From Deltaproteobacteria bacterium (GTDB lineage Bacteria > Bdellovibrionota_C > UBA2361 > OMII01): a stretch of 5,072 bases of DNA. The notes beneath the pieces were generated by a model. That model did no database searches, was not told where the DNA came from, and was given only the letters and a program-made list of their open reading frames with translations. Below are positions 1-5,072 of this stretch, piece by piece; position 1 is the stretch's first letter, and each line of letters begins with the position of its first letter. A program made the translations under genes and the position numbers. The stretch is taken from NCBI GenBank assembly GCA_023262305.1, contig JALRCK010000092.1:1-5072 (forward strand), given 5' to 3'.

Positions 1-1847
1 GCATGTACGCCGTGTACCACGGGCCGAAGGGCGTGCGCAGGATCGCGGAGCGAGTTCACTCGCTCACATCGGCATTCGCTGCTTTGTGTGTGAAGGGCGG
101 GCTGTCGGTGGTTAACAAGAGTTTCTTCGATACCGTTACTGTAGATGTCGGGGCAAAGAGAGCGCAGTCGATTGCGGAGCAGGGTGAAAAGAATAGTTTG
201 CTCGTTAGGGTTGTGACGGATTCTCGGGTTGGTGTGAGCTTTGACGAGGCAAAGGGGGTGGACGACCTTGTAGCTCTTGCTGCGGCTTTCGGTCTCAAAG
301 TTTCAAGTAAGGAGGCACAGAGCGCTGTTGAGAGCGCAAGCTCCCATCTCCCCGCTACGTTGACGCGAGGGGAGGATTACCTCAAGCACGCGGTGTTTAA
401 CACCTATCACTCGGAGACGGAGTTTTTGCGGTATGTGCGAAAGCTTGAGTCGCGCGATCTCTCGCTTGGGTTCTCGATGATCCCGCTTGGTTCATGCACG
501 ATGAAGCTGAACGCTACATCGGAGATGCTGCCTGTGACGTGGCCTGAGTTTGGCGGGCTTCATCCCTTTGCCCCGGCACACCATCGCGCAGGGTATGAGG
601 AGCTGTTCGCGGATCTGGAACGCTCGTTGTGCGAGATTACTGGCTTTGATGGTTGCTCGCTGCAGCCGAACGCTGGCTCGCAAGGTGAGTACGCAGGGCT
701 GGTCGTTATTCGTGCCTACCACTTGAGCCGCAATGACTCGAAGCGAACTATCTGCCTCATTCCGAAATCGGCGCACGGTACAAATCCGGCGAGCGCCGTC
801 ATGGCGGGCATGGAAGTCGTAACCGTAGCGTGCGATGTACATGGTAATGTCGATCTCATGGATCTTGAGGCCAAGGCTGAAGCCCATAGGGAAAAGCTCG
901 CAGCGCTTATGGTCACGTATCCTTCAACGCACGGTGTATTTGAGGAGGGAATCAAGAAGGCGTGTGAGATCGTTCACGCGCGTGGTGGGCAGGTGTACCT
1001 CGATGGGGCGAATCTCAATGCGCTGGTTGGACTCTCGGCACCTGGAGAATTCGGTGCGGATGTATGTCACATAAATCTCCACAAGACGTTCTGTATTCCG
1101 CACGGTGGTGGGGGGCCCGGAATGGGACCGATCTGTTGCGCGAAGCACCTGACTCCGTTCCTGCCGAACCATCCAGTAGTGGATATCGGGCACAAGAAGG
1201 GCGTTGGCCCTATTTCAGCAGCGCCGTGGGGCTCTGCCAGCATCTTGCCGATATCGTGGATGTACATGGCGATGATGGGTGGAGATGGACTCACAGAGGC
1301 CACTAAGATCGCGATCCTCTCGGCGAACTACATCGCTCATGAGTTGGAGAAGGATTATCCGGTTCTCTACCGAGGATCGGCTGGTCTCGTTGCGCATGAG
1401 TGTATTTTGAACCTTAACGCTTTAAAGAGTGAATCTGGCGTTGAGGTTGAGGACGTCGCAAAGCGGCTTATGGATTATGGCTTCCATGCACCAACGGTTT
1501 CATGGCCGGTTCCGGGAACGTTAATGGTTGAGCCGACGGAGAGTGAGTCAAAGGTTGAGCTCGATAGATTCATCTCGGCTCTCAAGATGATTCGTGAGGA
1601 GGTCCGCAAGATAGCGAAGGGGGAGTTCGATAAGGTGAATAATCCCTTAAAGCAATCGCCGCATACAGCATCAGTTGTTGTGAGCGACACGTGGGATCGA
1701 CCGTATTCGCGCGAGCTCGCAGCGTTCCCAGCGCCATGGACGAAAGAGAACAAATTCTGGCCCGCCGTCGGAAGAATCGACGGAGTGTATGGTGATAGGA
1801 ATTTGTTTTGTTCGTGTGAGGCGTTGGAAGGTTCCGTATCTTCATAG
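1..1847 (+). CDS. gcvP: Glycine dehydrogenase (decarboxylating), P-protein of the glycine cleavage system, 5' partial
   Basis: This cytoplasmic PLP enzyme decarboxylates glycine and passes the aminomethyl group to the lipoyl arm of GcvH, feeding one-carbon units to tetrahydrofolate. The reading frame is open at the left edge. The ATG at 3 lies inside the conserved MYAVYHGP segment and is not the real start. About 614 residues are visible, against roughly 950 for the fused single-chain form. Counting from that Met, the first ~115 residues finish the N-terminal half. The rest is the C-terminal half, with [10 protein letters not shown] (about 161-170), [13 protein letters not shown] (221-233), AHGTNPASA (257-265) and the PLP lysine K361 in [18 protein letters not shown]. 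The C-terminus, [10 protein letters not shown] plus about ten residues, is normal for the family, so the gene is not truncated by the repeats that begin 4 nt after its TAG stop. The continuous frame across both halves indicates the fused form rather than split gcvPA/gcvPB. Any gcvT or gcvH would lie outside the window. Confidence 0.97.
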   Translation, partial: MYAVYHGPKGVRRIAERVHSLTSAFAALCVKGGLSVVNKSFFDTVTVDVGAKRAQSIAEQGEKNSLLVRVVTDSRVGVSFDEAKGVDDLVALAAAFGLKVSSKEAQSAVESASSHLPATLTRGEDYLKHAVFNTYHSETEFLRYVRKLESRDLSLGFSMIPLGSCTMKLNATSEMLPVTWPEFGGLHPFAPAHHRAGYEELFADLERSLCEITGFDGCSLQPNAGSQGEYAGLVVIRAYHLSRNDSKRTICLIPKSAHGTNPASAVMAGMEVVTVACDVHGNVDLMDLEAKAEAHREKLAALMVTYPSTHGVFEEGIKKACEIVHARGGQVYLDGANLNALVGLSAPGEFGADVCHINLHKTFCIPHGGGGPGMGPICCAKHLTPFLPNHPVVDIGHKKGVGPISAAPWGSASILPISWMYMAMMGGDGLTEATKIAILSANYIAHELEKDYPVLYRGSAGLVAHECILNLNALKSESGVEVEDVAKRLMDYGFHAPTVSWPVPGTLMVEPTESESKVELDRFISALKMIREEVRKIAKGEFDKVNNPLKQSPHTASVVVSDTWDRPYSRELAAFPAPWTKENKFWPAVGRIDGVYGDRNLFCSCEALEGSVSS

Positions 1848-1851
1848 ACGT

Positions 1852-1937
1852 GTATGGCAATTCCAAATTGAATCGCGGTGCATATAGCGTATCGGATCAT
1901 CGTTCGCCACACCGGCCCGTGGGGACACGGGTCCTCC
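1852..1937. repeat. BIME-like unit A, left REP missing
   Basis: This is the third copy of the repeat seen at 1966-2081 and 2611-2726. Its spacer part (1852-1911) differs from that of unit B at only 4 of 60 positions, and it ends in a right-hand REP (1912-1937). The left REP that opens the other two units is absent, and the copy begins 4 nt after the gcvP stop. The right REP can fold into an 8-bp stem (1914-1921 with 1926-1933) with a GGGA loop on the + strand. It has one G-T wobble position, so pairing in RNA survives. The unit could shape the 3' end of gcvP mRNA, but no T-tract follows, so there is no sign of a classical intrinsic terminator. Confidence 0.85.
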
Positions 1938-1965
1938 CGGTCCCTCATTTAAATGCCGTGCATCC

Positions 1966-2081
1966 GGAGGGCCCGTCTCCCGACGGGCCGGGTATGTATG
2001 GCAATTTTAAATTGAATCGCGGTGCATATCGCGTATCGGATCATCGTTTGCCACACCGGCCCGTGAGGACACGAGCCCTCC
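1966..2081. repeat. BIME-like unit B (two inverted REPs plus 64-bp spacer)
   Basis: The left REP at 1966-1991 carries a GGAG foot, then a perfect 8-bp stem (1970-1977 with 1982-1989) around a TCCC loop. The right REP at 2056-2081 is the same 26-bp motif inverted, differing at 4 positions. One of these leaves a C-A mismatch on the + strand, which is a G-U pair in RNA from the minus strand. The other changes either keep pairing (loop-closing C-G to G-C) or fall in the loop. The spacer (1992-2055) matches that of unit C at 59 of 64 positions. The unit ends 6 nt before the stop codon of the transposase gene, so gene end and repeat are nearly flush. Confidence 0.92.
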
Positions 2082-2087
2082 GGGACA

Positions 2088-2564
2088 TCAAATGCGGTGT
2101 ATGGTGCCCTGAAATTCCCAGTCGCTTGGAACCCTCACCAATCCCTTGCGAACAGGGTTAGCTCGCATGTACGAGCATTTCGCGGTAAATGCCTCATCAT
2201 TTCGGATGCGGGAGTCCCAGAAACTTTTTTGCCAGTTGAGCTTTTCCGGAAAAATAGCTCGTGACGATAATCGTTTCCACCAAGCCACCCAATTAGTGAG
2301 GGGCACTGTGTTCGAACAAGACAGCGCGATGATCAGATGTACGTGTTCTTCCATAAGCACATATGGACCAACTATCCACTGTGACGCATCAGACCAAAGA
2401 TTTCGAAGTTCTCGGTGGACTTTTTCGTTAGCGACGACTTTGGCACGATTCTTTGAGCACACCGTCAAGAAAATGAGGGCGTTTTCTTTGAGAGGATCCG
2501 GACGAAGGTGGTGTGGATACAGGCGGCAGGGTGCAGCAAGAGGATTGAGGATTGAACCTTTCAT
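2088..2564 (-). CDS. REP-associated tyrosine transposase (RAYT), Y1/HUH family
   Basis: The product is a 158-residue single-domain Y1-type transposase, a usual length for RAYTs. These proteins resemble IS200/IS605 TnpA and cut single-stranded REP hairpins through a 5'-phosphotyrosine link. Visible signatures are the metal-binding H74-x-H76 pair in EEHVHLII, the WWKRLSSR stretch (about 95-102), WQKSFWDSRIRN (111-122), and the catalytic tyrosine Y132 in YMRANPVRKGLV. All key residues are present and the frame is intact, so it may be active. Matching BIME units lie on both sides: unit B begins 6 nt beyond its stop and unit C about 46 nt before its start. This gene-plus-repeat layout is typical of RAYTs and supports the call. 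The ATG at 2564 is the only sensible start. I see no clear Shine-Dalgarno sequence before it, so expression may be weak. It is convergent with gcvP and divergent from the downstream operon. Confidence 0.93.
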   Translation of the reverse strand: MKGSILNPLAAPCRLYPHHLRPDPLKENALIFLTVCSKNRAKVVANEKVHRELRNLWSDASQWIVGPYVLMEEHVHLIIALSCSNTVPLTNWVAWWKRLSSRAIFPEKLNWQKSFWDSRIRNDEAFTAKCSYMRANPVRKGLVRVPSDWEFQGTIHRI

Positions 2565-2610
2565 GATAATGGTTCGGTCAAATTCTGAAAAAGTTGCGGA
2601 ATCTGCCCCC

Positions 2611-2726
2611 GGAGGGCCCGTCTCCTGACGGGCCGGGTATGTATGGCAATTTCAAATTCAATCGCTGTGCATATCGCGTATCGGATCATCGGTTACCACA
2701 CCGGCCCGTAAGGATACGGGCCCTCC
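2611..2726. repeat. BIME-like unit C (two inverted REPs plus 64-bp spacer)
   Basis: The left REP (2611-2636) has a perfect 8-bp stem (2615-2622 with 2627-2634) and a TCCT loop. The right REP (2701-2726), read on the minus strand, matches it at 24 of 26 positions. The two differences are the partners of the loop-closing pair, C-G on the left and T-A or A-T on the right, so the stem stays perfect. The spacer (2637-2700) contains an AATTT-N-AAATT palindrome shared with unit B. The unit lies in the same orientation as unit B, exactly 645 bp further on, and sits on the 5' side of the transposase gene. Confidence 0.93.
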
Positions 2727-2730
2727 AGGG

Positions 2731-2902
2731 ATTTCGAACTAAAACCGACTATTTCCACCCCATCCAACCACCTAAAACACTTAACAAAAGTGTAAAAAAT
2801 CCGAACGAAGTCATACAGGTTAGGTATCACAGCAGCGCAGTCCACCCATAACTCAAATAGACCGTTTATCCGCATAAGGTTTGGTCTCTGGATTTGAAAG
2901 GT
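2731..2902. other. Intergenic stretch without recognisable genes, upstream of the envelope operon
   Basis: This AT-richer stretch lies between BIME unit C and the exported-protein operon, so it should hold that operon's promoter. I could not pair a -35 with a -10 hexamer at acceptable spacing: TTAACA at 2781-2786 has no good partner 17 nt on. A small AT-rich hairpin (2777-2782 with 2788-2793, loop AACAA) is present but too weak to call. No tRNA or coding frame is evident. Confidence 0.5.
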
Positions 2903-4015
2903 ATGCGTTCGCTTCGTTTGTTGATCATCACTGCCTCTCTCGCCGCGCTGCCAGCCGCGTCGTCAGCGCAAGCTACGAACGACGAGCAGAAGGGCTTTTG
3001 GCAAAAAGGCGCAGCCACGGATTGGAACACTCCGGCTCATGGAAATTCCTCAAACGAGATCGTGTATCGTGACTATCCTCTCACTGTCGACGAGATAAAG
3101 CTCAAAGTTCAAAAAGAGGCTGAAGAGGCTGTAAATTCGGCTCAATCCGCGATTAACGCACAATCAGCTGAAACAGCAGCTACCACCGACAACAAACAAA
3201 AAACCCCCCTTACTCGAGAGCAGATCATCGCTAAGTACGGCTCTCCATCGCAGCCACTCCCGATTCGCGCGCAGAAGGAATCCCCACCTGAGATGCAGGC
3301 GCTCTTTGAGGCGCTCAATAGTGGCGATAAGGAGCTCGCATGGCAGTACTCGATTGCTCTCGCTGAGAGGAACAACCGCATCAAGCAGGTTGTCTCAAAG
3401 GCCACCGACTATCAACTCCTTGCTATGGAGGCCACTGGACAACGCCCATCCATGGAACTCAACCCAGAGGCTGATGAAATGGGGGCAACCCGCCTAGAGC
3501 TGCGCGAGCTCATCGAGCGCACAAAGATGGAGCAGGAAAAGAAGAAGTTTGAATGGGATCAAGCGCTTATGAAAGCTGGAGTTGCTCAAGAGGGGGATAA
3601 CTGGTCGACATCTCGAAGTACATCCTCTGACAAGCTAGCCAGCCAGATCCCCGTTGACCCAGCTGGTAAGGTTAAGTTGTTGATATTCTTCGATGAAAGG
3701 TCGCCTACAATCAAAGACTTATCTAAGTCCCTGAAGCCACTACACGACAAGTTTAAGGGAGACCCTAATGTTTCAATTTTGGGTCTAACTATGCGGAGTT
3801 ATGCGACTCCTGGACTTAAACGGATAGGAGAGATCACCTCGTTCCCATTTCCTCTCGTAAATGGAGAAGCACTAGCTCCAGAACTGCGGATACAGAGATA
3901 CCCATCATTTGTGTTCCTGGCGGTTACCTCGAAGCAGACCTACCACATCGAGGGGGCCCAGGGAGCAGAAGAGATAGTGCGAGTTCTTAATAGTATGAAA
4001 GGCGTGAAGAAGTGA
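2903..4015 (+). CDS. Exported protein with cysteine-free thioredoxin-like C-terminal domain, possibly TraF-like
   Basis: With the ATG at 2903 the product has 370 residues. It opens with a clear Sec signal peptide: RSLR, a hydrophobic core, then a SSAQA cleavage region near residues 22-24, so it should act in the periplasm. A tryptophan-containing segment follows (FWQKGAATDWN), then Ala/Gln/Glu-rich helices (about 55-95), a helical middle region and a highly charged helix (about 195-225). The last ~120 residues look like a thioredoxin fold. There is a beta strand, KVKLLIFF; RSPT (266-269) where a CxxC would sit; and RYPSFVFL with a probable cis-proline at P334. The chain has no cysteine, so it cannot be a redox enzyme. 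F-plasmid TraF, a pilus-assembly protein, likewise has a thioredoxin fold without CxxC and a W-rich start, and this is the closest analogy I can offer. A TTG at 2894, in frame, is an alternative start. AAAGG at 2897-2901 is unusually close to the ATG, so the start is not settled. The next gene starts 5 nt after the stop. Confidence 0.85.
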   Translation: MRSLRLLIITASLAALPAASSAQATNDEQKGFWQKGAATDWNTPAHGNSSNEIVYRDYPLTVDEIKLKVQKEAEEAVNSAQSAINAQSAETAATTDNKQKTPLTREQIIAKYGSPSQPLPIRAQKESPPEMQALFEALNSGDKELAWQYSIALAERNNRIKQVVSKATDYQLLAMEATGQRPSMELNPEADEMGATRLELRELIERTKMEQEKKKFEWDQALMKAGVAQEGDNWSTSRSTSSDKLASQIPVDPAGKVKLLIFFDERSPTIKDLSKSLKPLHDKFKGDPNVSILGLTMRSYATPGLKRIGEITSFPFPLVNGEALAPELRIQRYPSFVFLAVTSKQTYHIEGAQGAEEIVRVLNSMKGVKK

Positions 4016-4020
4016 GAGAG
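4016..4020 (+). promoter_or_regulatory. Purine-rich ribosome binding site in the operon junction
   Basis: A GAGAG run fills the gap between the TGA of the upstream gene and tandem ATG codons at 4021 and 4024. The short spacing suits the second ATG better. The tight junction suggests translational coupling of the two genes. Confidence 0.5.
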
Positions 4021-5072
4021 ATGATGTTGAGAAAGATCAACTTCACCGTGCCGGCAATAACTCTCGTGCTCCTCAGCATAACGCTATCTTTGTGTTCGCG
4101 ATCCGCCTTCGCACAAAATTCTCTCCTGATCGATTACCAGAAGATTAAGCAGCCGCGTAACATCATGAACGCTGAGGTAAAGCGTGGCGTTGCTCAGGTG
4201 GGTCGATACGGTAGTGATCACGCGCTTGGTCAGAAGTTCTCGCTCCCACCTCTTCCCGGCGATCAAGCATTCTCTGACTCTGCGACTGATCCAGAGAAGT
4301 TCATCAAAGAGGGTACTAACATGCCCGACTTCGGTGCTAACGAGCGCAAGAACGTCAGTATCGTTTTGCCACCACTCAAGGGACTCTCGCAAATTCTCAA
4401 CTCTAGTGTAACCAAAGATCTCCTGAAGGAGCTCACTGCTGCGGAGACGACGGTGTTGATGCAGACTTACATGATGGTTGAGAACGGAGCTGCCACTGGC
4501 TTCATGGGTGGAATGAACATCGGCTCGAACCTGATGTCAAACATGCTTCAGGCTCAGGATTTCCAGCTGAAATTGATGGATGCTTCTGACAGCACCGGCA
4601 AGCTCAAAGAGGCATACGTGAACCGTATCGCCAGCGTCATGCAGGAAGGTAATCACAAAGACGTTTGGCCCGCAGCGCTCTACATCGCGTCAGGTGACGA
4701 TGGAAAGGCACCGACTGAGATCATGAAGGATCTCTCAGCTGCCAAGGATGGAGCGGGTGCGTTCACATTGAAGGGAATCGCAGCTGACGGTGGATCTAAG
4801 GATAATCCCACTATTAAGAAGTTGAGCGATATCCTTTTCACTGGTGGCTCGAAAATGTCTCCTACAGGGACTGCCGCCAAGGACAAGTACTCATATGACA
4901 TGAGGCAGCTCAACGAGCTGCGCGAGGACTTTATCAAGTTAGTTGGCGATGTTGAGATCAATCTTAATGCAAACAACGCCAAGTATGCCCGAGATATCGA
5001 CATTAAGTACATAGCGCCTGCAATCGTAGAGCGTATGACAGCTAAGAACGATAAACGCCGTGGTGTAGCGCG
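4021..5072 (+). CDS. Exported protein of unknown function, 3' partial
   Basis: The frame stays open from tandem ATGs (4021, 4024) to the window end, giving 350 visible codons with no stop. I do not recognise the family. The N-terminus is a Sec signal peptide: LRK, a hydrophobic core through about residue 24, and an AFA cleavage site before Q32. The cysteine at 25 lies within the signal and does not form a lipobox. It is the only cysteine seen, so the mature part visible here is cysteine-free, like the protein encoded upstream. Features include a proline-rich early part (PPLPGD) and a VLPPLKG segment. A Met/Gly-rich stretch at about 148-187 (MMVENGAATGFMGGMNIGS and onward) could contact a membrane or another subunit. 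Charged helical segments follow, ending in a basic region (KNDKRRG). The 5-nt gap to the preceding gene implies one transcript and a shared envelope role. If the upstream protein is TraF-like, this could be a secretion or conjugation component, but it does not look like TraH, the usual partner. Confidence 0.82.
   Translation, partial: MMLRKINFTVPAITLVLLSITLSLCSRSAFAQNSLLIDYQKIKQPRNIMNAEVKRGVAQVGRYGSDHALGQKFSLPPLPGDQAFSDSATDPEKFIKEGTNMPDFGANERKNVSIVLPPLKGLSQILNSSVTKDLLKELTAAETTVLMQTYMMVENGAATGFMGGMNIGSNLMSNMLQAQDFQLKLMDASDSTGKLKEAYVNRIASVMQEGNHKDVWPAALYIASGDDGKAPTEIMKDLSAAKDGAGAFTLKGIAADGGSKDNPTIKKLSDILFTGGSKMSPTGTAAKDKYSYDMRQLNELREDFIKLVGDVEINLNANNAKYARDIDIKYIAPAIVERMTAKNDKRRGVA

Larger units (their letters stand above)
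1964..2730 (-). mobile_element. REP/RAYT locus: transposase gene bracketed by two direct BIME units
   Basis: The composite consists of unit B, the minus-strand tyrosine transposase gene and unit C, with similarity starting at the same CCGGAG bases before each left REP. RAYT loci are generally treated as single-copy chromosomal genes acting on REPs in trans, not as classical insertion sequences. I therefore see no terminal inverted repeats or target duplication to mark ends, and the limits given are those of the repeated units. Strand refers to the transposase. Confidence 0.75.

Noticed and set aside
492..887. A minus-strand 131-codon frame inside gcvP.
   Set aside because: gcvP is unmistakable on the other strand with conserved motifs throughout. 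This is an antisense shadow.
1475..1948. A minus-strand 157-codon frame over the gcvP end and unit A.
   Set aside because: Most of it is antisense to conserved gcvP codons and it starts inside the repeat, with no recognisable product.
1970..1989. The left REP hairpin as an intrinsic terminator for gcvP.
   Set aside because: The GC-rich stem is followed by GGGTATG rather than a T-tract, and the same hairpin recurs in five copies as part of the REP units.
1850..2161. A + strand open frame across units A and B that encodes the same peptide twice (MYGN.KLNRGAY.VSDHR).
   Set aside because: The peptide repeat is just the translated BIME spacer. The frame lies in palindromic repeats, has no ribosome binding site and runs into the antisense of the transposase.
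2146..2628. A + strand open frame of 160 codons opposite the transposase.
   Set aside because: The minus-strand frame carries the HxH and tyrosine motifs of RAYTs, so the + frame is its shadow.
1852..2730. Possible CRISPR array because of repeated units.
   Set aside because: There are only three repeats, 86-116 bp long, unevenly spaced and internally palindromic, with a transposase gene between two of them. This fits BIMEs, not CRISPR.
2777..2793. A small inverted repeat (ACACTT, loop AACAA, AAGTGT) followed by six A residues.
   Set aside because: The 6-bp stem is AT-rich and weak. On neither strand does it resemble a convincing terminator or operator.
2594..2851. A + strand open frame across unit C.
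   Set aside because: It is a translation of the REP and spacer sequence, with no family resemblance and no initiation signal.
4084..4392. A minus-strand 102-codon frame.
   Set aside because: It overlaps the + strand frame with signal peptide and ribosome binding site that runs from 4021 to the window end.

Overview
The window reads as chromosomal DNA from a Gram-negative-type bacterium. It encodes a single-chain glycine decarboxylase P-protein, and two Sec-type signal peptides point to a periplasm or envelope. No taxonomic marker is present. The transposase subfamily recalls ones I associate with Verrucomicrobia, Planctomycetes and relatives, but that is only an impression.

Layout. (1) Positions 1-1847 hold the 3' two thirds of gcvP on the + strand, covering the end of the N-terminal half and the whole PLP-binding C-terminal half. 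(2) Positions 1852-2730 form a REP/RAYT locus. An intact REP-associated tyrosine transposase gene (2088-2564, minus strand) lies between two directly repeated 116-bp BIME-like units (1966-2081 and 2611-2726). Each unit consists of two inverted 26-bp REP palindromes around a conserved 64-bp spacer. A third unit lacking its left REP (1852-1937) begins 4 nt after the gcvP stop. (3) Positions 2731-2902 are non-coding, with no convincing signal. (4) From 2903 to the window end lies a + strand gene pair with a 5-nt gap. The first encodes an exported, cysteine-free protein with a predicted thioredoxin-like C-terminal domain, possibly related to TraF of F-type conjugation systems. The second encodes an exported protein of unknown function that runs off the window.

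How the parts relate. gcvP is housekeeping one-carbon metabolism. The REP/RAYT locus is a selfish or domesticated element that has settled between gcvP and the envelope operon. The two downstream genes are almost certainly co-transcribed and both products leave the cytoplasm, so they may serve one envelope apparatus whose identity this window does not settle. The best-supported unusual observation is the REP family. Five copies keep an 8-bp stem, a TCCY loop and a GGAG foot, and the loop-closing base pair takes three different Watson-Crick forms among the copies.
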